Below, in pieces: positions 1 through 6,413 of a stretch of 7,820 nt of DNA. Location: positions 1 to 7,820 of the forward strand of contig JBLJBF010000113.1 in assembly GCA_047637855.1 (NCBI GenBank), in the 5' to 3' direction. The notes under the pieces are model-generated. The model did no database searches. It was not told the DNA's origin and saw nothing but the letters and a program-made list of their open reading frames with translations. This stretch comes from Pseudoflavonifractor sp047637855 (lineage in GTDB: Bacteria > Bacillota > Clostridia > Oscillospirales > Oscillospiraceae). Numbering within the stretch: position 1 is the stretch's first letter; every line of letters starts with the position of its first letter. A program made the translations under genes and the position numbers.

Positions 1-1
1 T

Positions 2-181
2 GCCCGGCTGGGCACGCAAATTCCGTATTTACAGGAGGAGTCCGGCGCATTCCACAGCGGGGCGTTCTGGCCTGGGGGTCTCGCTTTCCGCCGGGATACC
101 GGCTCCCCCGCAGGCATGGGCGAAGAGGTGCCGAAACCCTGCGCGGAGCAGGCGCGCCTCTCTCCTGCGGACAAACACTAG
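2..181 (+). CDS. Probable C-terminal tail of an unidentified upstream gene (partial)
   Basis: This reading frame is open from the window edge to a TAG at 179-181, which lies 18 bases before the sulfatase ATG. It gives about 59 residues, ending in ...ARLSPADKH. I do not recognise the protein. The tail is hydrophilic, rich in Gly, Glu and Arg, and has no membrane segment or motif. The other two plus-strand frames are also open over most of this stretch, as is common in GC-rich DNA. I prefer this frame because its third codon positions are mostly G or C, like the genes downstream, and because its stop sits at an operon-like distance from the sulfatase. If real, the gene is probably cotranscribed with the sulfatase and GH1 genes, and a sugar transporter there would fit. 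A non-coding leader is the main alternative. Confidence 0.35.
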   Translation, partial: ARLGTQIPYLQEESGAFHSGAFWPGGLAFRRDTGSPAGMGEEVPKPCAEQARLSPADKH

Positions 182-199
182 GAGACTGGAGATAATACT

Positions 200-1999
200 A
201 TGCGTGCCATTATGGTCATGTACGATACCCTCTGCCGCAGAAAGCTGCCCAACTATGGGGCGGCCGACACCGTCGCGCCCAATTTTACCCGGCTCGGCGC
301 GCAGGCAGTCACCTTCGACAACTTTTACTGCGGCAGTCTCCCCTGCATGCCGGCGCGGCGGGAGCTCCACACTGGGCGGTACAACTTCCTTCACCGGAGC
401 TGGGGACCTATCGAGCCCTTCGACGACTCCATGCCTGCGCTGCTGAAGGCTGGCGGCATATATACCCACATCTGCACCGACCACTCCCACTACTGGGAGG
501 ACGGCGGCGCCACTTACTTGACCCGCTACAGCTCTTGGGAGGGATTCCGGGGTCAGGAGGGGGACCGCTGGCAGGACGTGTCCTCCGCGGTGGAGGTCCC
601 TCCCCTCCATCCCCGTTACAAAAAGGGCGAGTCTTTGCCCCACAACTTCGCCAACCGCGCCGAGCAGCGCGGGGAGGGCGCCCACTCCTGTGAGCAGACC
701 TTCTCGGCGGGCCTGCGCTTTTTGGAGAAAAATCTGGAGACCGACAACTGGTTTTTGACCATCGAGACCTTCTCCCCCCACGAGCCCTTCTTTACCCCGG
801 AGCGGTATAAGAACCGCTACGGCATCAGCGGACAGGACACGCCCCTGTTCGACTGGCCTCCCTATGCCTTCTGGCAGATGGAGGATGAAGACCGGCAGCG
901 GGTCAACCTGGAGTACAACAGCTCCCTCACCATGTGCGACGAGCAGCTGGGCCGGGTGCTGGACTTCATGGACGCCCACAGCCTTTGGGACGACACCATG
1001 CTCATCGTCAACTGCGACCACGGGTTTAACCTGGGGGAGCACGACATTACCGGCAAAAACTTCGGCCCTTTCTACAACACGGTGACCCATCTCCCCTTCT
1101 TTCTCTGGAACCCAAAGCTGAAGCGCGGCGGGGAGCGGAGCGAAGCTCTGGCCCAGACCATTGACCTCGCCCCCACCTTACTTGACTACTTCCGTGTCCC
1201 CATCCCCGCCGGCATGATGGGCGTGCCCCTCACAGAGGCGGTCACCGAGGGCAGGGACGCCCGGCCTCTGGCGCTCTACGGCGTATTTGGCGACAGCGTC
1301 AACGCCACCGATGGGCGGTACACCTACTTCCGCTCCAGCGCCGATATAGACGGCGGAGCCTGCTATGAGTATACGCTCATGCCCACCCGGATGCGGGGCT
1401 TCTTCTCCCAGGGGCAGCTCGCCCGGGCCACGCTGCAGGAGCCGCTGCCCTTTACCAAGGGGATGCCCGTGCTCAGGACCGCAGGACACGCAATGATCAA
1501 CTGCTACAAATACGGCCACGCACTCTACGACCTGGATCAGGACCCGGGGCAGATATGCAAGCTCTCCGACTTTGAGCTGGAGGCGGATTTCTGCAACCGG
1601 ATGCTCACCGCCCTGCGCAGTTCCGACGCCACCGAAGAGACCATCGCCCGCCTCGGCCTTCACGAAAACATGACGGCCGAGGAGGTGCGGGTCGACCGGG
1701 AAAAATTCCTTGCCGATTACGGTCAGGATTACGGCCTGTCCCGTCCGCTGGACGCGCAGGCACGCACCGCCCTGTTCACACTGCGCACCTTCCTGCCCGC
1801 CGCGCTGCGGGAGGAGACGGTCGCCTCCTTCGCCGCGTGGCTGCCCGCCGATGGCCCGGCGGTTACCCAGCGGGAGGTTATGGCTTTTCTCAGGGAGGGC
1901 GGGCACGGCATCCCGTCGGTAAAACAGGTACAGCAACTCATCTTCGCGTTCGGCGACTGCTTTATTTCAGAAAAGGAGCTTGATCATTATGGCATTTAG
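200..1999 (+). CDS. Cytoplasmic Cys-type sulfatase (arylsulfatase / heparan-sulfatase-like fold)
   Basis: This 599-residue protein belongs to the type I sulfatases (alkaline phosphatase superfamily), which hydrolyse sulfate esters or sulfamates. The signature C-x-P-x-R-x4-T-G is visible at residues 49-59 (CMPARRELHTG). Cys49 would become the formylglycine nucleophile, and in anaerobes this needs a radical-SAM maturase (anSME), which is not in this window. Asp9, in an N-terminal VMYDTL strand, is a likely Ca2+ ligand. The SPHEPF motif supplies His194. The block around residues 272-286 (CDHGFNLGEHDITGK) supplies Asp273, His274 and Lys286. There is no signal peptide or membrane helix, so it should act in the cytoplasm on an imported substrate. 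The usual sulfatase C-terminal landmark LYDLDQDPG lies near residue 445, and roughly 110 residues beyond about 490 form an extra helical tail. The ATG follows GGAGA (188-192) by 7 bases. The next gene overlaps its end by 11 bp. Family is secure; the substrate cannot be read from the sequence. Confidence 0.92.
   Translation: MRAIMVMYDTLCRRKLPNYGAADTVAPNFTRLGAQAVTFDNFYCGSLPCMPARRELHTGRYNFLHRSWGPIEPFDDSMPALLKAGGIYTHICTDHSHYWEDGGATYLTRYSSWEGFRGQEGDRWQDVSSAVEVPPLHPRYKKGESLPHNFANRAEQRGEGAHSCEQTFSAGLRFLEKNLETDNWFLTIETFSPHEPFFTPERYKNRYGISGQDTPLFDWPPYAFWQMEDEDRQRVNLEYNSSLTMCDEQLGRVLDFMDAHSLWDDTMLIVNCDHGFNLGEHDITGKNFGPFYNTVTHLPFFLWNPKLKRGGERSEALAQTIDLAPTLLDYFRVPIPAGMMGVPLTEAVTEGRDARPLALYGVFGDSVNATDGRYTYFRSSADIDGGACYEYTLMPTRMRGFFSQGQLARATLQEPLPFTKGMPVLRTAGHAMINCYKYGHALYDLDQDPGQICKLSDFELEADFCNRMLTALRSSDATEETIARLGLHENMTAEEVRVDREKFLADYGQDYGLSRPLDAQARTALFTLRTFLPAALREETVASFAAWLPADGPAVTQREVMAFLREGGHGIPSVKQVQQLIFAFGDCFISEKELDHYGI
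1973..1978 (+). promoter_or_regulatory. Ribosome binding site that decides the GH1 start
   Basis: AAGGAG lies inside the last codons of the sulfatase gene and ends 10 bases before the ATG at 1989. An in-frame TTG at 1980 would be only one base from this site and could not use it, so the GH1 protein begins MAFRADF rather than three codons earlier. The site's position, before the sulfatase TAG at 1997-1999, suggests translational coupling. Confidence 0.8.
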
Positions 2000-3416
2000 A
2001 GCTGATTTCCTATGGGGCGGCGCGACAGCGGCCAACCAGTGCGAGGGCGGATACGCTGAGGGGGGCCGCGGCCTCGCCAACGTGGACGTCATCCCTCACG
2101 GAGCCGACCGCTTTCCTGTGGTATTGGGCAAGAAGAAGATGTTTGCCTTCGACGCCGGGCACTACTACCCCGCGCAGGACGCCATCGATATGTACCACCG
2201 CTTCCGGGAGGACATCGCCCTTTTCGGCGAGATGGGCTTTAAGACCTATCGCCTCTCCATCGCCTGGAGCCGCATCTTCCCCATGGGGGACGAGCTGGAA
2301 CCCAACGAGGAGGGCCTCAAGTTTTATGAGGAGCTCTTCCAGGAGTGCCACAGGTACGGCATCGAGCCTTTGGTCACCATCACCCACTTCGACTGCCCCA
2401 TGCACCTCATTGAGACGTATGGCTCCTGGCGCAGCCGGGAGATGGTCACCTTCTACGAGCGGCTGTGCAGAGTCCTCTGCACCCGCTACAAGGGCCTGGT
2501 GAAATACTGGCTCACCTTCAACGAGATCAACATGATCCTCCACGCCCCCTTCATGGGCGGCGGACTCTATCTCGGTGACGACACAAACCTCGAGCAGGTC
2601 CTCTACCAGGCCGTCCACCACGAGCTGGTGGCCTCGGCGCTGGCCACCAAGCTCGCCCACGAGATAGACCCGGAGAACAAGGTGGGCTGTATGCTGGCCG
2701 CCGGGCAGAACTACCCCTACACCTGCAGCCCCGCCGACGTGTGGCAGGCCATGCAGCAGGACCGGCACAGCCTGTTCCTCATCGATGTGCAGTCCAGAGG
2801 CGCGTACCCCGCCTACACGCTGAAACAGCTCGAGCGCAAGGGCATCGCCCTCCCCCTTCTGCCGGGGGACCTGGAGCTGCTCAGCACCTACACCGTGGAC
2901 TTTATCTCCTTCTCCTACTATGCGAGCCGCGTGGCCTCGGCCGATCCGGCCGTCACCGCCTCTACCGGGGGCAACATCTTCTCCAGCCTGAAAAACCCCT
3001 ATCTGGAGGCCTCTGAGTGGGGCTGGCAGATCGACCCCCTGGGCCTGCGCATCACCATGAACGCCCTCTATGACCGCTATCAAAAGCCCCTCTTCATCGT
3101 GGAGAACGGCCTGGGCGCGAAGGACACGCCCGACGAGGCGGGCTATGTGGAGGACGACTACCGCATTGCCTACCTGCGCGCCCATATCGCCGCTATGAAG
3201 GCCGCGGTGGAGGAGGATGGGGTGGATCTGCTGGGTTACACCCCCTGGGGCCCCATCGACCTGGTCTCCGCTTCCACCGGCGAGATGAGCAAGCGCTACG
3301 GTTTCATCTACGTGGACCGGGACGACGCCGGAAACGGCACCCTCCGGCGCAGCAAAAAGAAGTCCTTCGACTGGTATCGGAAGGTCATCGCATCCAACGG
3401 CGAGGACCTGTCCTAG
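1989..3416 (+). CDS. Glycoside hydrolase family 1, 6-phospho-beta-glucosidase
   Basis: This 475-residue protein has the normal length for a GH1 (beta/alpha)8 enzyme. It starts with the typical FLWGGATAANQCEG strand, where Gln17 is a sugar-binding residue. The acid/base is Glu179 in LTFNEIN, and the retaining nucleophile is Glu372 in FIVENGLG. The segment at residues 425-439 (LVSASTGEMSKRYGF) is diagnostic of the phosphoglycoside branch. Ser427, Lys435 and Tyr437 match the phosphate-binding Ser/Lys/Tyr set, and Ala428 stands where 6-phospho-beta-galactosidases carry Trp. It should therefore cleave beta-glucoside-6-phosphates, as BglA, BglH and AscB do, releasing glucose-6-phosphate or its aglycone in the cytoplasm. 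Such substrates come from a PTS transporter, which is not in the window. It overlaps the sulfatase by 11 bp and is the last gene before a strong terminator, so the two are almost certainly one operon. The exact symbol cannot be assigned among the paralogues. Confidence 0.95.
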   Translation: MAFRADFLWGGATAANQCEGGYAEGGRGLANVDVIPHGADRFPVVLGKKKMFAFDAGHYYPAQDAIDMYHRFREDIALFGEMGFKTYRLSIAWSRIFPMGDELEPNEEGLKFYEELFQECHRYGIEPLVTITHFDCPMHLIETYGSWRSREMVTFYERLCRVLCTRYKGLVKYWLTFNEINMILHAPFMGGGLYLGDDTNLEQVLYQAVHHELVASALATKLAHEIDPENKVGCMLAAGQNYPYTCSPADVWQAMQQDRHSLFLIDVQSRGAYPAYTLKQLERKGIALPLLPGDLELLSTYTVDFISFSYYASRVASADPAVTASTGGNIFSSLKNPYLEASEWGWQIDPLGLRITMNALYDRYQKPLFIVENGLGAKDTPDEAGYVEDDYRIAYLRAHIAAMKAAVEEDGVDLLGYTPWGPIDLVSASTGEMSKRYGFIYVDRDDAGNGTLRRSKKKSFDWYRKVIASNGEDLS

Positions 3417-3443
3417 CCCTCCCACTCCCCTGCGGATAAAATA

Positions 3444-3500
3444 GCCGATAAAAATCCCTCTCATTGCAAGCAATGAGAGGGATTTTTTACTCTTATCGGC
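3444..3500. terminator. Nested bidirectional intrinsic terminator between convergent operons
   Basis: A perfect inverted repeat pairs 3451-3466 (AAAATCCCTCTCATTG) with 3471-3486 across a four-base CAAG loop, followed on the plus strand by a T run ending at 3488. On the minus strand the stem is likewise followed by a T-rich stretch. A second, outer inverted repeat encloses it: GCCGATAA (3444-3451) with TTATCGGC (3493-3500). It lies 27 bases after the GH1 stop and about 60 bases after the nagA stop, so it can end both converging transcripts. Confidence 0.93.
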
Positions 3501-3559
3501 CGCCCGGAGTAGTCTCGGGGGGCTTCTGCTAAAAACTGCTCCGGCCGGCCTTATTTTCG

Positions 3560-4678
3560 TTAGGAGACGACCTTCCCCTTGAAGAGGACAGCCTTAAGGT
3601 TGAGGGCCCTGTCCAGCAGCACCACGTTGGCCTGCTTGCCCGCGTCCAGACTGCCGTACCGGCTGTAGATGCCGATGGATCGGGCGGAGTTCACGGCGGC
3701 GGCCCGCACCGCGTCGGCCAGAGGAATGCCAAAGGAGACGGCGGTGCGCATACAGTCCATCAGGTCGGTGACGCTGCCGGCCAAAGTGCCGTCGCCCAAG
3801 GTGGCGGCATGGCCCTTCTTGGTCACGGCCTGACCGCCCAGGGTATACTGCCCGTCGTCCATGCCCGTAGCCCGCATGGTATCGCTCACCAGCACCACCC
3901 GGTCAGCCCCGAAGAGCTTGAATACGGCGCGGACCACCGAGGGGTGGATGTGGATGCCGTCGCAGATGAGCTCCACCCGGCATTCGGGCGTGTCGAAGGC
4001 GGCCCCCACCACGCCGGGCGCGCGGTGGGTAAAGGGCGGCATGGCGTTGAAGAGGTGGGTCACATGGCGCGCGCCCGCCGCGAAGGCGGTCATTGAGACG
4101 TCATAGTCGGCGGTGGTATGGGCCAGAGAGATCGCCACATCACCGGACACGGCCCGGATGAAATCCATAGCGCCCGGCTCCTCCGGGGCGATGGACAGCA
4201 GCTTGACCAGGCCGCCGGAGGCGGCGTTCAGGCGGCGGAACATATCAACGTCGGGTGCGTGGAGCCACGCGCCGTTCTGCGCGCCCTTCTTGGCGAGGGA
4301 GAGGAAGGGCCCCTCCAGGTGGATGCCGCACAGCTCGGCCCCCTCCCTCTCAGCGGTCCGGTAGGCTGCCGCCGTCTCGCACATCTGCCGGAGCTGGTCC
4401 TCCAGCAAGGTCATCCCCGCGGGGCAGATCTGCGTGATGCCCCGGGAGAGCTCATACCGGGCAATAACCTCCAGCCCCTCGGGGTCGCCGTCGGAAAAGT
4501 CGTGGCCCATACAGCCGTGGAAGTGGACATCGGTGAGTCCGGGGATGGCATAGCAGCCGGTGGCGTCGATGGTTTCGCCGCCGCAGTCCTCCGCCGAGAT
4601 CAGAGCGCCGTCGATATAGAGATCCCGGGGGACAAAGCCGTCCCGCACCTCAAAAACCTGTGCACCGGTAATTTTCAT
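3560..4678 (-). CDS. nagA: N-acetylglucosamine-6-phosphate deacetylase
   Basis: This cytoplasmic enzyme removes acetate from GlcNAc-6-phosphate to give glucosamine-6-phosphate, the first committed step of amino-sugar catabolism and also a peptidoglycan-recycling step. The 372 residues match the usual length of about 380. The amidohydrolase landmarks occur in order: the HxH pair in TDVHFHG (His52, His54), the metal ligand Glu122 in HLEGPF, His187 in LAHTTADY, His208 in THLFNAM, the substrate loop DGIHIHP (His243/His245) and the catalytic Asp266 in VSDTM. None is missing. The N-terminal MKITGAQVF strand and the C-terminal beta strands form the small beta-sandwich domain of the family. The ATG is preceded 7 bases upstream by AAAGGGGAG, which sits in the 17-base gap after the nagB stop, so it is cotranscribed with nagB. 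It ends facing the shared terminator. Confidence 0.96.
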   Translation of the reverse strand: MKITGAQVFEVRDGFVPRDLYIDGALISAEDCGGETIDATGCYAIPGLTDVHFHGCMGHDFSDGDPEGLEVIARYELSRGITQICPAGMTLLEDQLRQMCETAAAYRTAEREGAELCGIHLEGPFLSLAKKGAQNGAWLHAPDVDMFRRLNAASGGLVKLLSIAPEEPGAMDFIRAVSGDVAISLAHTTADYDVSMTAFAAGARHVTHLFNAMPPFTHRAPGVVGAAFDTPECRVELICDGIHIHPSVVRAVFKLFGADRVVLVSDTMRATGMDDGQYTLGGQAVTKKGHAATLGDGTLAGSVTDLMDCMRTAVSFGIPLADAVRAAAVNSARSIGIYSRYGSLDAGKQANVVLLDRALNLKAVLFKGKVVS

Positions 4679-4695
4679 CGCGTTTCTCCCCTTTC

Positions 4696-5424
4696 TCAGT
4701 CCAGACGGGCGAGAGCCGCTTCGTCCCCCACCAAGATCACGTCGGGGTGGAGCTGGAGAATGGAGGCGGGGCAGGCCGGTGTGACGGGGCCGCGGAACGC
4801 GGCGTACACCGCGTCGGCCTTGTCGGCCCCGCTGACCACAAGCAGCACCTGACGGGCCTGAAGGATGGCCCCGATACCCATGGTGATGGCCTTGCGGGGC
4901 ACCTGGTCGGCGCGGCCGAAGAACCGGGCATTGGCGTCGATGGTATTCTGGGCCAGGGCCACCTCGTGGGTGGCGGGGATAAAGCAGTCTGCGGGCTCGT
5001 TAAAGCCGATGTGCCCGTTGTGCCCCACCCCCAGGAGCTGGACGTCGATGCCACCCAGGTCGCGGATCAGCGCGTCGTAGCGCACGCCTTCAGCAGCGGG
5101 GTCGGCGGCCTTGCCGTCGGGCACATGGGTGTTCTCCCGCTTGATGTTGATGTGATCGAACAGATTTTTCTGCATAAAGTAGCGGTAGCTCTGGTCGTGA
5201 TCCCCGTCCAGACCCACATACTCGTCCAGGTTCACCGAGCGGACCTGAGAAAAGTCCAAAATTCCGTCGTTATACCGCTCGATGAGCTTTTCGTACAGGC
5301 CGACAGGGGTGGAGCCGGTGGCGAGGCCCAGAACGCAGCGGGGATTTTTCAGTACGTGGGCGGCGATAAGCCGCGCGGCGCGCAGGCTCATCGCCTCGTA
5401 GTGCTCGGTTTTATAAACTCTCAT
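4696..5424 (-). CDS. nagB: Glucosamine-6-phosphate deaminase
   Basis: This enzyme converts glucosamine-6-phosphate to fructose-6-phosphate and ammonia, feeding amino sugars into glycolysis. The 242 residues are the length of the short Firmicute NagB (as in Bacillus subtilis), lacking the C-terminal extension of the enterobacterial allosteric enzyme. Visible motifs are the phosphate-binding loop LATGSTPVGLYEKL (residues 34-47), the catalytic NLDEYVGL (Asp67, Glu68) and GVGHNGHIGFNEP (residues 132-144). The last supplies the ring-opening His138 and Glu143, with Asn136 in place of the E. coli Asp141, as is normal in Firmicutes. The ATG follows AAGGGAG by 10 bases. It is the first gene of the nagB-nagA operon, with a promoter about 65 bases upstream. 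The assignment is clear. Confidence 0.97.
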   Translation of the reverse strand: MRVYKTEHYEAMSLRAARLIAAHVLKNPRCVLGLATGSTPVGLYEKLIERYNDGILDFSQVRSVNLDEYVGLDGDHDQSYRYFMQKNLFDHINIKRENTHVPDGKAADPAAEGVRYDALIRDLGGIDVQLLGVGHNGHIGFNEPADCFIPATHEVALAQNTIDANARFFGRADQVPRKAITMGIGAILQARQVLLVVSGADKADAVYAAFRGPVTPACPASILQLHPDVILVGDEAALARLD

Positions 5425-5487
5425 CCGTGTGCAACTCCCTTGTTTTCCATCTCGTCTCGCCGGGTGGGCGATGTGATTTCCGATAGC

Positions 5488-5516
5488 ATTCTACCTCGAA
5501 AGGCCGGGAATTACAA
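5488..5516 (-). promoter_or_regulatory. Sigma-A-like promoter for nagB-nagA
   Basis: Read on the minus strand, TTGTAA (5516-5511) and TAGAAT (5493-5488) are separated by exactly 17 bases. They match 4 of 6 and 5 of 6 positions of the -35 and -10 consensus. Transcription would start near 5481, about 57 bases before the nagB ATG. I saw no convincing NagR/YvoA-type (GntR-family) palindrome across it, so its control is not evident from the sequence. Confidence 0.6.
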
Positions 5517-5542
5517 TGCCTATTCTTGTTTCCGGGGTCCCT

Positions 5543-6241
5543 TTATTGGCGGATATCGCCCTGGATGGTAACAACCACGGTTTTTAGGGGGATGTTTTTG
5601 CCGCTGGCGGCCACCGCCGTCTCGGCGGCGCGCTGGATGCCGCCGCAGCAGGGGACCTCCATCCGCACCACGGTGACGCTCTTCACGTCGTTCTGGGTCA
5701 GGATGGCGGTCAGCTTATCCGCGTAGTCCCCCTCGTCCAGCTTGGGGCAGCCCACCACCACCACATGGCCGCGGATAAAGTCGCGGTGGAAGTCGCCGTA
5801 GGCGAAGGCGGTGCAGTCGGCGGCCACCAGGAGGTCGGCCCCGTCCAGGTAGGGCGCGTTTGCCGACACCAGCTTGAGCTGGACGGGCCACTGGCGCAGC
5901 TGGCTGGGGACCTCCCCGGCGGCGGGGGCGGCGCTGGCGGCCTGGAAGCTGCGGCTCATGCTGCCGGGGCAGCCGCAGGGCTGGGGGGCGGCCTTGGTCT
6001 CCTTGACGGCCTTGGCGGCCATGACGGCGGCGTGGTCGTAGGCGGGGGCCTCCCGCTCCTCAAAGGTGATGGCACCGGTGGGGCAGGCGGGTAGACAGTC
6101 CCCCAGGCCGTCGCAGTAGTCCTCCCGCAGGAGCTTTGCCTTGCCGTTCACCATGCCGATGGCCCCCTCGTGGCAGGCCGCGGCGCACAGGCCGCAGCCA
6201 TTGCAGGCGTCGGCGTCGATCTTGATAATTTTACGAAGCAT
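5543..6241 (-). CDS. Ferredoxin-domain (4Fe-4S) protein with Cys-rich C-terminal domain
   Basis: This is a 232-residue soluble iron-sulfur protein of unknown precise role. Residues 1-60 form a bacterial ferredoxin module. The first motif is complete, C-x2-C-x2-C-x3-C (Cys13, 16, 19, 23). The second reads CDGLGDCLPACP with Cys43, 49 and 53 and Leu46 where the middle cysteine should be, so the second cluster may be [3Fe-4S] or otherwise unusual. An Ala-rich linker (about 65-115) contains CGCPG (Cys89, Cys91). The C-terminal domain (about 116-232) has conserved-looking strands with Cys143, Cys165 (VVVGCPKLDEGDYADK) and a Cys198-Cys199-Gly pair. From memory of the family, similar proteins occur in anaerobic Firmicutes, sometimes near hybrid-cluster-protein (hcp) genes and Crp/Fnr-type regulators; no such neighbour is present here. 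The chosen ATG at 6241 has GGGAGG 8 bases upstream; an in-frame ATG 14 codons earlier would swallow that site and has no good one of its own. Confidence 0.85.
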   Translation of the reverse strand: MLRKIIKIDADACNGCGLCAAACHEGAIGMVNGKAKLLREDYCDGLGDCLPACPTGAITFEEREAPAYDHAAVMAAKAVKETKAAPQPCGCPGSMSRSFQAASAAPAAGEVPSQLRQWPVQLKLVSANAPYLDGADLLVAADCTAFAYGDFHRDFIRGHVVVVGCPKLDEGDYADKLTAILTQNDVKSVTVVRMEVPCCGGIQRAAETAVAASGKNIPLKTVVVTIQGDIRQ

Positions 6242-6273
6242 CCTTGCTTCCTCCCTGTTATTTGATTGAGCCG

Positions 6274-6279
6274 AGTATA
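6274..6279 (-). promoter_or_regulatory. Extended -10 promoter element of the ferredoxin gene
   Basis: On the minus strand the sequence reads TGGTATACT: a TG one base upstream of TATACT, which matches 5 of 6 bases of the -10 consensus. No recognisable -35 hexamer lies 17 bases further upstream (about 6297-6302). An extended -10 with a poor -35 is typical of activator-dependent promoters. Transcription would start near 6267, giving a leader of roughly 25 bases. Confidence 0.55.
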
Positions 6280-6300
6280 CCATCAGCCGGGACGAAAGTA

Positions 6301-6316
6301 TGTAACCATTGTGACG
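6301..6316. promoter_or_regulatory. Candidate Crp/Fnr-family operator
   Basis: TGTAAC-CATT-GTGACG is an imperfect inverted repeat (4 of 6 arm positions match) resembling sites of Crp/Fnr-family regulators. Its centre (6308.5) is about 41.5 bases upstream of the predicted start of the ferredoxin transcript and covers the missing -35 region, the usual class II activator position. A further lone TGTGAC half-site lies at 6349-6354. The match is modest, and the regulator is not in this window. Confidence 0.4.
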
Positions 6317-6376
6317 AAATCGGGCTTTTTCGCTTATTTTTACGCGTCTGTGACAATTTAAGCAAAATTTTTATAG

Positions 6377-6405
6377 TTGACAAGTTTCTTTTTAGGCATT
6401 ATGCT
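6377..6405 (+). promoter_or_regulatory. Sigma-A promoter of the guanine deaminase transcript
   Basis: A perfect TTGACA (6377-6382) is followed after 17 bases by TATGCT (6400-6405), which matches 4 of 6 bases of the -10 consensus, in an AT-rich island of an otherwise GC-rich window. Transcription would start near 6412, just before the first base of the riboswitch P1 stem. The promoter is therefore well placed to transcribe the aptamer. Confidence 0.8.
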
Positions 6406-6413
6406 TTCTATGT

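Noticed and set aside
33..40. AGGAGGAG near the left edge as a ribosome site for a short gene before the sulfatase.
   Set aside because: No ATG, GTG or TTG lies at a workable distance downstream; the purines read as Gln-Glu-Glu codons in the most plausible frame.
1980..1988. TTG at 1980 as the start of the GH1 protein.
   Set aside because: AAGGAG would be one base from it; the ATG at 1989 has proper spacing and gives the family-typical N-terminus.
2010..3473. A 487-codon minus-strand open frame opposite the GH1 gene, and a similar 353-codon one opposite the sulfatase (29-1090).
   Set aside because: They mirror genes with intact catalytic motifs. Their translations are repetitive Val/Gly/Ala/Leu/His-rich sequence without domains, as expected of antisense frames in GC-rich DNA, and they have no convincing ribosome sites.
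4118..5571. Plus-strand open frames across nagA and nagB, up to 274 codons.
   Set aside because: They lie opposite two enzymes whose motifs are all present in the minus-strand frames; composition is typical of shadow frames.
6242..6283. Upstream in-frame ATG (6283) for the ferredoxin protein.
   Set aside because: The added 14 residues would contain the good GGGAGG site, and the predicted transcript start near 6267 lies inside the extension.
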